A stretch of 64,000 nt of DNA from NCBI GenBank assembly GCA_934597725.1, contig CAKTSK010000005.1, positions 1-64,000 of the forward strand, written 5' to 3'. The notes below the pieces were generated by a model, which had not been told where the DNA came from, ran no database searches, and saw only the letters and a list, made by a program, of their open reading frames with translations. Positions 42,450 to 50,546 of this stretch are shown piece after piece. The DNA comes from an uncultured Eubacteriales bacterium. GTDB lineage: Bacteria; Bacillota; Clostridia; Oscillospirales; Oscillospiraceae. Within the stretch, counting starts at the first letter, position 1. Each line of letters starts with the position of its first letter. The translations under genes and the position numbers were made by a program.

Positions 42450-43964
42450 TCAGGCGTCCTTGGCGTGGTTGAACATGGCAGCTGCACGCTCTTCCTTGGA
42501 GATGCTCCGCCGCTGGAAGGAGGAGAGCAGGAAGAGGACGATGCCAATGACCATCCAGCCCACAAACATCAGGCTGGCCGTCTTGCCCATGTACACGGGG
42601 TTGTTGGGCACGAAGAGCAGCACCAGGACCACGGTGGTCACCACGGCAGAGAAGATGCCGGTGGCCATGCCGCCGGGGATCTTGTAGGGCCGCTCCAGAT
42701 CGGGCTCGGTCTTACGCAGCCGGATCAGGGAGTAGGAGGTCAGGGTCCAGGACAGCACGAAGGCTGCGGCGGAGAAGGAGGTGATGTCGGTGATGAGGCC
42801 AGCGCCCAGGAAGGGGCCGATCAGGGACAGCACCAGGCAGACCACCAGGCCGGGAACGGGGATGCCGTTCTTGTTCTGCTTAGCAAAGACTCTGGGCACC
42901 AGGCAGCCGCGGCCCATGCCCATGAGCAGGCTGGCGGAGGCCATGAAGAAGCCGTTCCAGGTGGTGAACAGGCCGGCGATGGCGCCCAGGGTGATCAGCC
43001 AGTACAGGACGTTGCCCACAGTGCCGGGGAACAAGCTCAGGAACATGGTAGCAGCGGAGGGGTTCTCCATGTGAGCAAACTCCTGCCAGGGCCAGCCGTA
43101 GCCGAAGCACAGCAGCAGGATGGCATAGAAGACACAGGCCAGCACCACGGACAGCACCACGGTCTTACCCACGTTGGTGATGTCGCCGCCGGCGTCCTCA
43201 ACGCCCTGGGGGATGGTCTCAAAGCCGGCCAGGAAGAAGGGCGCGGAAGCCAGAATGGCCATCACGCCGCCGAACATGCTGTTGTGAGAAACTTCCTTCA
43301 GGCCTTCCTTGGCGCTGCCGTAGATGGTGGGGTCGGTCACGTCGTAGATGGGCTGCCAGTTGCTGGCTTCGCCGCCCACCAGGCAGGCCACAGCGCCGAT
43401 GACGGCGGCGCCCACCAGGATGAAGCACAGGACCTTCTGCACCATGGCTGCGGCGGCCAGGCCGCGCATGTTCAGGGCGAACAGCAGCAGGGAGCAGATG
43501 GTACCAATGATGATGGTGACCAGATAAATATCCGTTCCGGCCAAACGATACAGGGGCTCACCAGATTTGATGTTGGGGATCAGATAGCCCAGCACGTCGG
43601 TGATCTGGATGGCTTCCCAGGGGATGATGGAAACAAATGCGCCAAAGGCTGCCCAACCGGAGATGAAGGAGACCTTCTCATTGAATGCCCGGTAGGCAAA
43701 GGCCATGCCGCCGCCGGCCACGGGGATCATGGGGACCAGCTCGCAGTAGCACAGGGCGATGGGGATCATCATGACCAGGGCCACGATGTAGCCCACAGCG
43801 GCCGGAACAGGACCGCCGCAGCTGGTCATCCAGCCGTTGATGGCCACGGCCCAGCCAACGCCAACGATGGCGCCAAAGCCAATGCAGAAAAAGTCTACTG
43901 CACTGACTCCCTTCTTTTCTGACTGATTACTCATACCGTACCTCTTTTCTAAAATCTTGTCCAT
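42450..43964 (-). CDS. APC-superfamily amino acid permease
   Basis: 504 residues from ATG 43964 behind GGAGGG. An internal ATG ten codons later (43934), behind AGAGGT, is the alternative and begins MSNQSEKKG. Twelve helices; FCIGFGAIVGVGWAV is the helix-1 substrate motif, GGGMAFAYRAF and AGFETIPQGVEDAGGD are characteristic of the APC amino acid/polyamine branch. The substrate is unknown. A LysR gene is divergent, about 610 bp away, and is a likely controller. Confidence 0.9.
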   Translation of the reverse strand: MDKILEKRYGMSNQSEKKGVSAVDFFCIGFGAIVGVGWAVAINGWMTSCGGPVPAAVGYIVALVMMIPIALCYCELVPMIPVAGGGMAFAYRAFNEKVSFISGWAAFGAFVSIIPWEAIQITDVLGYLIPNIKSGEPLYRLAGTDIYLVTIIIGTICSLLLFALNMRGLAAAAMVQKVLCFILVGAAVIGAVACLVGGEASNWQPIYDVTDPTIYGSAKEGLKEVSHNSMFGGVMAILASAPFFLAGFETIPQGVEDAGGDITNVGKTVVLSVVLACVFYAILLLCFGYGWPWQEFAHMENPSAATMFLSLFPGTVGNVLYWLITLGAIAGLFTTWNGFFMASASLLMGMGRGCLVPRVFAKQNKNGIPVPGLVVCLVLSLIGPFLGAGLITDITSFSAAAFVLSWTLTSYSLIRLRKTEPDLERPYKIPGGMATGIFSAVVTTVVLVLLFVPNNPVYMGKTASLMFVGWMVIGIVLFLLSSFQRRSISKEERAAAMFNHAKDA

Positions 43965-44100
43965 TCTTCAGCCCTCCGAAGGAAGAACTGAAATCACGCA
44001 GGAAATGCGTCATTTTTTCTAAAATTGTTCACGACCCTCCTTCTGCCCTTCCCGGGCTTCCGAAAAATAAGATAAAAAAAACGACGCGAATCTGCCCCTT

Positions 44101-44129
44101 ATTATAAAAAATGTCGAGAAAAATGTAAA
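44101..44129 (-). promoter_or_regulatory. Sigma-A promoter of the APC permease gene
   Basis: TTTACA (44124-44129) and TATAAT (44101-44106) with a 17-bp spacer on the minus strand, giving a 5' leader of about 130 nt. Confidence 0.7.
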
Positions 44130-44220
44130 ATAAAGAACCTTTATCGCGTACTAAAAGATTTCTTGCGCGAATCGTTTCCTGCAAATGAATCAAGACAACC
44201 ATATCCTGGAAATCCTGGCA

Positions 44221-44419
44221 GCAAAAAGCAGCCGTTCGCACAACGGCTGCTTTTTGCTTGAAAAAAGATACAGGGAAAGTTGGTCCAGGCCGGGGAATGA
44301 TCAAAGGGGTCCCTCCCGCCCAGAAGAGGACCGCCGGCTGCCTGCTTGGAAGAAGAGAGGGCGAACAGGCACCGACCCAAACCGGTATGGCGTCACGCGC
44401 CGCGGCCAAGCTTTTGGCC
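44221..44419 (-). ncRNA. Candidate 200-nt non-coding transcript ending in a perfect terminator
   Basis: The region 43965-44575 between the APC and LysR genes holds no credible protein. On the minus strand TTTACA (44449-44454) and TATACT (44426-44431) lie 17 bp apart. About 160 nt downstream is the 16-bp perfect hairpin GCAAAAAGCAGCCGTT/AACGGCTGCTTTTTGC (44221-44257), with T-runs on both strands. The body can fold into further stems: GGCCAAAAGCTTGGCC near the 5' end and TGCCTG/CAGGCA in the middle. I do not recognise a known RNA class. It could be a small RNA or a long attenuated leader of the permease gene. Confidence 0.4.
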
Positions 44420-44457
44420 GACGTTAGTATACTCGGCGCAGGTTTTTTTGTAAAATT

Positions 44458-44519
44458 GATAGCATCTATCCCGATATAAAAAAAATCTTCTTGTGGGTCT
44501 TCTGCTTTTGTGCTATAAT
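44458..44519 (+). promoter_or_regulatory. LysR gene promoter with upstream dyad
   Basis: TTGTGG (44491-44496) and TATAAT (44514-44519) with a 17-bp spacer. GATAG-CAT-CTATC (44458-44470) is a short perfect dyad upstream and a candidate LysR site. Confidence 0.62.
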
Positions 44520-44575
44520 ATTGCGCCATACAGATTGCTTGTCCAAAAGACAACGCGCAAAAGGAGCGATGAGCA

Positions 44576-45487
44576 ATGGGAAAGTATGCGCCCGTCCTGA
44601 AGGCCGCCGAGTGCGGCAGCATGACCCGGGCCGCTCAGGCCATGGGGTATACCCAGCCCAGCCTGGGTTATATCATCAACAACATCGAAAACGAACTGGG
44701 CGTGAAGATCTTCTACCGGGACCAGCGCGGGGTGACCCCCACCGAAGCCGGCGTGGGCCTGCTGGAGATCATGCGCCAGATCGAAGCCTTGGAGAAACGC
44801 CTCCACGAAGCCGCCCGGGTGAGCAAATGGGAGCTGCTGCGGGTGGGCATCTTCTCCAGCGTGGCCTCCCAGTGGATGCCCGAGATCCTGGAGACCTTTT
44901 ATCAGAGCTATCCCGAGGCGGTGGTCAAGCTGGAAAACGCCCCCTATTACCTCACCGGCGAGCTGGGCGTGAAGGAACACAAGCTGGACTGCTCCTTCTT
45001 TGCCGGCCGCTGTCCGTCGGGGCTGGAGAGCCTGCCGCTGTATGAGGACCCCTACTATCTGGTGGTCTCTCAGGGCTGCGACCTGGCCCACCAGAAGGAG
45101 GTCTCTGTCTGGGACGTGGTGGGGCGGTATCAGTTCATCCCCACCAACGAGAGCACCGACGGCGGCAGCGCCATCCACGAGATCTATCAGCTCTTTGCCC
45201 AGTCCAGCCGGCTGGACTTCCAGCCCCAGGAAAACCAGATGGCCATCGCCCTGGTGGAAAAGGGGCTGGGGATCACCGTCCTGCCCGGCCTGACCCTGCT
45301 GGACCTGGTGCCCAACCGGGCCGTGAAGGTCATCCCCCTCAAGGAGGACCTCACCCGCACGGTCAGCCTCCTGTGCCCCCGGGAGTCGGAGCGCTCCCAC
45401 CTGACCAACGTCTTTCTCCGCCTGACCCAGCAGCGGGTGGAAGCCTGGAAGCAAAACCATCAGGACCCCTGCCAGCTGTGCCTTTGA
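44576..45487 (+). CDS. LysR-family regulator, divergent from APC permease
   Basis: 303 residues with AAAGGAG upstream. Winged helix: APVLKAAECGSMTRAAQAMGYTQPSLGYIINNIENELGVKIF; the effector domain follows from about 85. The start is a little shorter than usual at the N-terminus. Position next to a 600-bp divergent region suggests control of the amino acid permease and itself. Confidence 0.92.
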   Translation: MGKYAPVLKAAECGSMTRAAQAMGYTQPSLGYIINNIENELGVKIFYRDQRGVTPTEAGVGLLEIMRQIEALEKRLHEAARVSKWELLRVGIFSSVASQWMPEILETFYQSYPEAVVKLENAPYYLTGELGVKEHKLDCSFFAGRCPSGLESLPLYEDPYYLVVSQGCDLAHQKEVSVWDVVGRYQFIPTNESTDGGSAIHEIYQLFAQSSRLDFQPQENQMAIALVEKGLGITVLPGLTLLDLVPNRAVKVIPLKEDLTRTVSLLCPRESERSHLTNVFLRLTQQRVEAWKQNHQDPCQLCL

Positions 45488-45513
45488 ACCAAGGAGGTTC
45501 AAAGGCTTTTTTT
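45481..45513 (+). terminator. Terminator overlapping the lysR stop codon
   Basis: CCTTTGAACC and GGTTCAAAGG pair, followed by seven T residues. The TGA stop lies inside the left arm, an economical arrangement. A second GC hairpin at 45561-45600 without a T-run lies between the convergent genes. Confidence 0.88.
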
Positions 45514-45660
45514 GACCTGTTAATTTTCCCCAGACTCCCCTGTTTTTTCCAAACCCTTGCAGCCGGCGCGGCCCCTGTCCCAGCAGAGGCCGCGCCGGCT
45601 GCCGCAGCTTTTCCCCTTCCAAAAAGTGGATTCCTTTATATAAAATAGGTATCCTGGGCC

Positions 45661-46464
45661 TCATTCGGCGGGACATTGCCGTCCGGCATGGTCGATCACA
45701 TAGTCTGTGCCGCAGGTCCCGGGCAGGATCAGCTGGCTGATGGGGACCACGTCATAGCCCTCCCGGAAGAGGTAGTCCAGAATGCCCGGCAGGGCCTCCG
45801 GGGTGTGCAGGGCGGCGTTGTGGAAGAGGACGATGGACCCCGGCCCCACGTTGGCCGTCACCCGCTGGGTGATGGTCGCCGCGTCATACTCCTTCCAGTC
45901 CAGGCTGTCCACGTCCCACTGGATGGGTTCCAGACCCATGCCCCGGACGGTGGTGATCACATGGTCGTCATACTCGCCGAAGGGAGGCCGGAAGAGGGTG
46001 GGCCGGCGGCCGGTGATGGCCTCGATCTTGTCGTTGCAGGCGTTGAGGTCTGCCACGATCTGGTCGGCGGAGAGGGTGTTGAAGTGGGCGTGGTCGTTGG
46101 AGTGGCTCATCACCTCATGGCCCGCCTCGGCCAGGGCCCGGACGGAGTCGGGGTATTTCTCCACCCACTCCCCCACCACGAAAAAGGTCACCTTCACGTC
46201 GTAGCGGTCAAAAATGTCGATGAGGGTCTGGGTATCCTCGTTGCCCCAGGCGGCGTCAAAGGACAGGGCGCACACCTTGTGGTCCCGCTGGACACAGTAA
46301 ATGGGCAGCTGCCGCTGGGGGGCCGAAGCCGAGACATAGGTGGGCAGGTTCGTTAGCAGGCACAGGGCGCACACGCACAGCACCGCCGCCGGCAGGGCCA
46401 GCCATCCCTTCCGCACCAGGATGACCCGTCTCTCTTTGGCAGGACGTCGGAACAAGAACTTCAT
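45661..46464 (-). CDS. Polysaccharide deacetylase (NodB domain, PdaB-like)
   Basis: 267 residues with an N-terminal membrane anchor near 17-42. NodB motifs: LSFDAAWGNEDT (catalytic D-D pair region), MSHSNDHAHF (metal HxxxH), RPPFGEYDD and a late VLFHNAAL. The SFDAAWG version is typical of PdaB-like enzymes linked to sporulation, so an envelope or spore-cortex N-deacetylase is likely. The catalytic residues look intact. Confidence 0.9.
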   Translation of the reverse strand: MKFLFRRPAKERRVILVRKGWLALPAAVLCVCALCLLTNLPTYVSASAPQRQLPIYCVQRDHKVCALSFDAAWGNEDTQTLIDIFDRYDVKVTFFVVGEWVEKYPDSVRALAEAGHEVMSHSNDHAHFNTLSADQIVADLNACNDKIEAITGRRPTLFRPPFGEYDDHVITTVRGMGLEPIQWDVDSLDWKEYDAATITQRVTANVGPGSIVLFHNAALHTPEALPGILDYLFREGYDVVPISQLILPGTCGTDYVIDHAGRQCPAE

Positions 46465-46812
46465 CGCGATCGCATCCTTTCTATCCAGTCCCCTCTATGG
46501 ATATGCGCGGCCCGGCGGAACATGCCTGCGGTGCAGGATTTTGCCCATCCCGCCCAAAGACAAAGAGAATTTGCAGGATTTTTGTCTCCTGAGCCGGCGG
46601 GACGGCTGTGCCTCTCTTCTATATTTATCGGCTCCTTTTCGGATATTTTTTCTTTCCATCCTTCCCGTTTCGTTCGTTCTCTCCGGAAATCGTTTGTTTT
46701 CTCTTTCTTTGAAGTGCCCTTCTCTTTCTTCTCGCATGATTATACACTTTCTCCTCTTCTCCCCCTTCTTCCGGCCGCCCCTCTGCCCCTCTGCGGCAGA
46801 GGGGCTTATCTA
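46465..46812. other. Intergenic region, strand-asymmetric pyrimidine tract
   Basis: No gene is supported here. About 46600-46800 is strongly C/T-rich on the plus strand (purine-rich on the minus strand, the upstream side of the deacetylase gene). A TATAAT on the minus strand at 46739-46744 has no good -35 partner. Confidence 0.5.
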
Positions 46813-46887
46813 TTGACGTGTCTCCGGTTTCGGCCTATAATAAGACGATTTCAGGACGCAGGAAACAGGACCGGAATCGCCTGCGTC
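46813..46887 (+). promoter_or_regulatory. pncB promoter and hairpin leader
   Basis: TTGACG (46813-46818) and TATAAT (46836-46841) with a 17-bp spacer. Just after the start point GACGCAGG (46855-46862) pairs with CCTGCGTC (46880-46887), and a second GC stem follows before the ribosome site. It does not match the NAD+ riboswitch classes that I know. Confidence 0.65.
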
Positions 46888-46954
46888 AGCGCCCCGGTCA
46901 AGGGGATCTCCGGGCGGCCGCGCCGCCCCATTGACGAAAGCTGAGGATCTCGCT

Positions 46955-48415
46955 ATGAACACAAACAAGAAGCTGAACATGACCATGCTGTGCGATTTTT
47001 ACGAATTGACCATGGGCAACGGATACTTCAAAGCCGGCTACAAGGACCGGATCACCCACTTCGACCTGTTTTTCCGCAGCGTCCCGGACAAGGGCGGCTA
47101 CGCCATTGCGGCAGGGCTGGAACAGGTCGTCGAATATATCCAGGACCTCCACTTCGACCCCGAGGACATCGCCTATCTGCGGGGGCGGAACATGTTTGAC
47201 GAGGGCTTTCTGGACTACCTGGCCAACTTCCGCTTTACCGGCGACATCTTCGCCGTGCCGGAAGGGACCCCCGTTTTCCCCAACGAGCCCATCCTCACCG
47301 TGCGGGCCCCGGCCATCCAGACCCAGCTGCTGGAGACCTTCCTGCTGCTGACCATCAACCACCAGAGCCTCATCGCCACCAAGGCCACCCGCATCGTCCG
47401 GGCCGCCCGGGGGCGGACGGTGCTGGAGTTCGGCTCCCGCCGGGCCCAGGGGTCCAGCGGCGCCATCGACGGGGCCAGAGCCGCCTTCATCGGCGGCTGC
47501 AAGGGCACCGCCTGCACCATCTCCGACCAGCTCTACGGCGTCCCCGCCGGCGGGACCATGGCCCACGCCTGGGTGCAGACCTTTGAGAGCCAGTACGACG
47601 CCTTCCGCACCTACTGCGAGATCTACCCCGACAACCCCGTCCTGCTGGTGGACACCTACAACACCCTCAACAGCGGCATCCCCGATGCCATCCGGGCTTT
47701 CAACGACGTGCTCAAGCCCCGGGGGCTGACCAAGTGCGGCATCCGCCTGGACTCCGGCGACATGGCCTACCTGACCCGGCAGGCCCGGAAGATGCTGGAC
47801 GAGGCCGGCTGGACCGAGTGCAAGATCACCGTCTCCAACTCCCTGGACGAGACCATCATCCAGGACCTCCTCCTGCAGGGGGCCGAGATCGACGCCTTCG
47901 GCGTGGGCGAGCGGCTCATCACCGCCCGCAGCGAGCCTGTCTTTGGCGGGGTCTACAAGCTGGTGGCCTACGAGGACGAGCAGGGCAACGTGATCCCCAA
48001 GATCAAGCTCAGCGAAAACGTGTCCAAGATCACCACCCCCCAGTACAAGCGCCTGTTCCGCCTGTATGGCAACGACACTGGCAAGGCCATCGGCGACTGG
48101 ATGTGTACCTACGACGAGGACATCGACAGCAACCGCGGCCCCGACGGCAGCCTGACCATCTTTGACCCCGACGCCACCTGGAAGAAAAAGACCCTGTATA
48201 ACTTCACGGCCCGGGAGTTACAGCAGCCCATCTTCCTGGGCGGCAAGTTAGTCTATGACCTGCCCTCCCTGGAGGAGATCCAGACCTACTGTGCCCAGCA
48301 GATGGACACCCTCTGGGACGAGGTCAAGCGCTTTGACAACCCCCACAACTACTATGTGGACCTGTCCCAGAAGCTGTGGGACATCAAATACGACCTGATC
48401 ACCCACCACAAATAA
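46955..48415 (+). CDS. pncB: Nicotinate phosphoribosyltransferase
   Basis: 486 residues from ATG 46955, with TGAGGA about 7 nt upstream. Motifs: TMLCDFYELTMGNGYF at the start, FGSRRAQG, the phosphorylatable-His region GTMAHAW, and RLDSGDMAYLTRQARKMLDEAG. It makes nicotinate mononucleotide from nicotinate and PRPP, feeding the Preiss-Handler route to NAD. The niaR gene follows after 20 nt, so pncB and its repressor are co-transcribed. Confidence 0.95.
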   Translation: MNTNKKLNMTMLCDFYELTMGNGYFKAGYKDRITHFDLFFRSVPDKGGYAIAAGLEQVVEYIQDLHFDPEDIAYLRGRNMFDEGFLDYLANFRFTGDIFAVPEGTPVFPNEPILTVRAPAIQTQLLETFLLLTINHQSLIATKATRIVRAARGRTVLEFGSRRAQGSSGAIDGARAAFIGGCKGTACTISDQLYGVPAGGTMAHAWVQTFESQYDAFRTYCEIYPDNPVLLVDTYNTLNSGIPDAIRAFNDVLKPRGLTKCGIRLDSGDMAYLTRQARKMLDEAGWTECKITVSNSLDETIIQDLLLQGAEIDAFGVGERLITARSEPVFGGVYKLVAYEDEQGNVIPKIKLSENVSKITTPQYKRLFRLYGNDTGKAIGDWMCTYDEDIDSNRGPDGSLTIFDPDATWKKKTLYNFTARELQQPIFLGGKLVYDLPSLEEIQTYCAQQMDTLWDEVKRFDNPHNYYVDLSQKLWDIKYDLITHHK

Positions 48416-48435
48416 CCCCGGAAAGGAGGCCCTCT

Positions 48436-48939
48436 ATGAAAGCAGAGGAACGCCGCCGCCGCATCGCCCAGACCCTCACCGCCGCCACCCCCATCAGCGC
48501 CACCACCCTGGCGGAGCAATTTTCTGTCAGCCGCCAGATCATCGTGGGGGACATCGCCCTGCTCCGGGCCGCCGGAATGGACATCGTGTCCACCCCCCGG
48601 GGATACCAGTTCAGCCAGGAGAGCGGCCTGCTGCGCACAGTCGCCTGCCTGCACACCCCCCAGCAGATCCGCCAGGAGCTGCTGGTCATGGTGGATAACG
48701 GCTGCACCGTGCTGGACGTGGTGGTGGACCACCCGGTCTACGGCCAGCTCACCGGCCAGCTCAGTCTGGCCTCCCGCTATGACGTGGACCAGTTCGTAGA
48801 GAAGGTCCAGGACGCCGCGCCCCTGTCCACCCTCACCGGCGGGGTGCATCTGCACCACCTGCGCTGCCCCGACGAGGCCGCCTACCGCCGGGTCCTGGCC
48901 GGCCTGGACGCCCTGGGCCTGCGTTACCTCCAGGAGTGA
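48436..48939 (+). CDS. niaR: NiaR-family niacin-responsive repressor
   Basis: 167 residues with AAAGGAGG upstream. N-terminal HTH_11 (ISATTLAEQFSVSRQIIVGDIALLRAAG) and a C-terminal 3H domain with the conserved histidines in VVVDHPVYG, GGVHLHHL. NiaR proteins (YrxA in Bacillus) repress niacin uptake and NAD salvage genes when nicotinate is present. A 38-bp palindrome stands 38 bp after its stop, in front of an EIIC-like transporter gene. Confidence 0.9.
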   Translation: MKAEERRRRIAQTLTAATPISATTLAEQFSVSRQIIVGDIALLRAAGMDIVSTPRGYQFSQESGLLRTVACLHTPQQIRQELLVMVDNGCTVLDVVVDHPVYGQLTGQLSLASRYDVDQFVEKVQDAAPLSTLTGGVHLHHLRCPDEAAYRRVLAGLDALGLRYLQE

Positions 48940-48950
48940 CGATTGGGGGA

Positions 48951-49015
48951 TTGACAAGGGCCGCCGGAGAGTTTACAATAGCTCTTGCATCTGTCAAGAC
49001 AGATGCAAGAGCTAT
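48951..49015 (+). promoter_or_regulatory. Strong promoter with a 38-bp perfect palindrome (candidate NiaR operator)
   Basis: TTGACA (48951-48956) and TACAAT (48974-48979) are 17 bp apart. From 48978 to 49015 the arms ATAGCTCTTGCATCTGTC and GACAGATGCAAGAGCTAT are exact inverse copies separated by AA. The palindrome overlaps the end of the -10 and the start point, an ideal repression site. No T-run follows, so it is not a terminator. The neighbour niaR makes it the best candidate for its binding site. Confidence 0.72.
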
Positions 49016-49045
49016 TTCACTTTCATTGAGAGAAAAGGAGCGCGT

Positions 49046-50152
49046 ATGGAAACCCTTCACAACTTCCTGCGGCGGAAGAACATCGTCTTCTCCGCCAAAC
49101 GCTACGGGGTGGACGCCCTGGGGGCCATGGCCCAGGGCCTGTTCTGTACCCTGCTGGTGGGCACCATCCTGAACACCCTTGGCACCCAGTTCCACATTGG
49201 CTTCCTCTCCGCCACGGTGGTCACCGTGGGCACCGGCGAAGCCGCCACCGCCTACACCGTGGGCGGCCTGGCCTCCGCCATGGTGGGGCCGGCCATGGCT
49301 GTGGCCATCGGCGCGGCCCTGCAAGCCCCGCCGCTGGTCCTCTTTTCCCTGGTGCCGGTGGGATACGCCACCAACATCCTGGGCGGGGCCGGCGGGCCGC
49401 TGGCCGTGCTGGTCATCGCCATCCTCGCCGCCGAGTGCGGCAAGGCCGTGTCCAAGGAGACCAAGATCGACATTCTTGTCACCCCCATCGTGACCGTGCT
49501 GGTGGGCATCGGCCTGGCCTATCTCATCGCGCCCCCCATCGGCACCGCCGCCTCCTGGGTGGGCAACCTCATCATGTGGGCCACGGAGCTGCAGCCCTTC
49601 TTCATGGGCATCCTGGTCTCGGTGATCGTGGGCATCGCCCTGACCCTGCCCATCTCCAGCGCCGCCATCTGCGCCGCCCTGGGGCTGACGGGGCTGGCCG
49701 GCGGCGCGGCGGTGGCCGGCTGCTGCGCCCAGATGGTGGGCTTTGCCGTGCTGTCCTTCCGGGAGAACAAGTGGGGCGGTCTGGTCTCCCAGGGGCTGGG
49801 GACCTCCATGCTCCAGATGGGCAACATCGTCCGCAACCCCCGCATCTGGCTCCCCCCCACCCTGGCCTCGGCCATCACCGGCCCTCTGGCCACCTGCCTG
49901 TTCCACCTGCAGATGAACGGCACCCCTGTCTCCTCCGGCATGGGCACCTGCGGGCTGGTGGGGCCCATCGGGGTGTACACCGGCTGGGTCCAGGACGTGG
50001 CCAACGGTCTGCGGCCGGCCGTCGGCGCCATGGACTGGCTGGGGCTGATCCTGATCTGCTTCGTGCTGCCCGGGGTCCTCACCTGGCTCATCGGCATCCC
50101 CTGCCGGAAGCTGGGCTGGATCAAGGAGGGCGACCTCACGCTGGAAAATTGA
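49046..50152 (+). CDS. EIIC-fold membrane protein (PTS EIIC_2-like), candidate niacin transporter by context
   Basis: 368 residues with AAAAGGAG upstream. About nine to ten helices rich in Gly/Ala: IGFLSATVVTVGTGEAATAYTVGGLASAMVGPAM, VGYATNILGGAGGPLAVLV. It matches the stand-alone EIIC-type family that lacks EIIA and EIIB domains; none are encoded nearby. Such orphan EIIC proteins may not be sugar PTS porters at all. Immediate proximity to pncB-niaR and the palindromic operator suggests uptake of nicotinate or a related compound. That is inference only. Confidence 0.8.
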   Translation: METLHNFLRRKNIVFSAKRYGVDALGAMAQGLFCTLLVGTILNTLGTQFHIGFLSATVVTVGTGEAATAYTVGGLASAMVGPAMAVAIGAALQAPPLVLFSLVPVGYATNILGGAGGPLAVLVIAILAAECGKAVSKETKIDILVTPIVTVLVGIGLAYLIAPPIGTAASWVGNLIMWATELQPFFMGILVSVIVGIALTLPISSAAICAALGLTGLAGGAAVAGCCAQMVGFAVLSFRENKWGGLVSQGLGTSMLQMGNIVRNPRIWLPPTLASAITGPLATCLFHLQMNGTPVSSGMGTCGLVGPIGVYTGWVQDVANGLRPAVGAMDWLGLILICFVLPGVLTWLIGIPCRKLGWIKEGDLTLEN

Positions 50153-50186
50153 TCCACAAAAGTTTTCTCTTTTGGGGAAGAACCCC

Positions 50187-50215
50187 TTGAAAAATGCGGC
50201 AAAAAGGTAGATACT
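50187..50215 (+). promoter_or_regulatory. Putative promoter of the 57-residue lipoprotein
   Basis: TTGAAA (50187-50192) and GATACT (50210-50215) with a 17-bp spacer. Confidence 0.5.
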
Positions 50216-50276
50216 GTTTTTACTGGCATTGCGCCCCCTCGAAGAGAGAGAATCTATACCCAAAGGAGAATCCGCC

Positions 50277-50450
50277 ATGAAAAAGTTTCTTGCTCTGTGC
50301 CTGACCGCGCTGATGACCCTGGCGCTGCTGGCCGGCTGCACCTCTGCCGATCCCAACCACCCCTACGACCGGGAACCCGTGCCCGCCAACCCCGAGTCCC
50401 AGAAGGACGACGAGACCAGCGCTGTCCTCCCCTTCTCCTGGGAGGCATAA
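50277..50450 (+). CDS. 57-residue lipoprotein, unknown function
   Basis: ATG 50277 has AAAGGAG 8 nt upstream. The first 20 residues are a lipoprotein signal (MKKFLALCLTALMTLALLAG) with cysteine at 21. The mature part is only about 37 residues, rich in Pro, Asp and Glu (YDREPVPANPESQKDDE), so it is probably a flexible surface peptide. I do not recognise a family. It has its own promoter. Confidence 0.7.
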   Translation: MKKFLALCLTALMTLALLAGCTSADPNHPYDREPVPANPESQKDDETSAVLPFSWEA

Positions 50451-50454
50451 GCCC

Positions 50455-50492
50455 CCAAAAAACGGCCCGGCAGGATCTCCTGCCGGGCCGTT
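50455..50492 (-). terminator. Terminator of hpf copy 2 (shared hairpin)
   Basis: AACGGCCCGGCAGG and CCTGCCGGGCCGTT with loop ATCT; TTTTTT follows on the minus strand. It also lies just after the small lipoprotein gene on the plus strand. Confidence 0.88.
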
Positions 50493-50546
50493 CTGGTGTT
50501 CGTGATAACGCTTTATGGGAAGCGGCGCCCCGAAGGGCTGCCGGGA

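Noticed and set aside
44029..44622. A 197-codon minus-strand frame in the APC-LysR intergenic region
   Set aside because: Codon use and amino-acid composition are unlike the neighbours, and it contains promoters, a perfect terminator and the LysR start; not coding.
46842..46954. Known NAD+ riboswitch before pncB
   Set aside because: The stems do not match the nadA-motif or pnuC-motif layouts that I know; kept only as an unclassified structured leader.
48978..49015. The 38-bp palindrome as an intrinsic terminator of pncB-niaR
   Set aside because: No T-run follows on either side and it overlaps a strong promoter's start point; an operator fits better.
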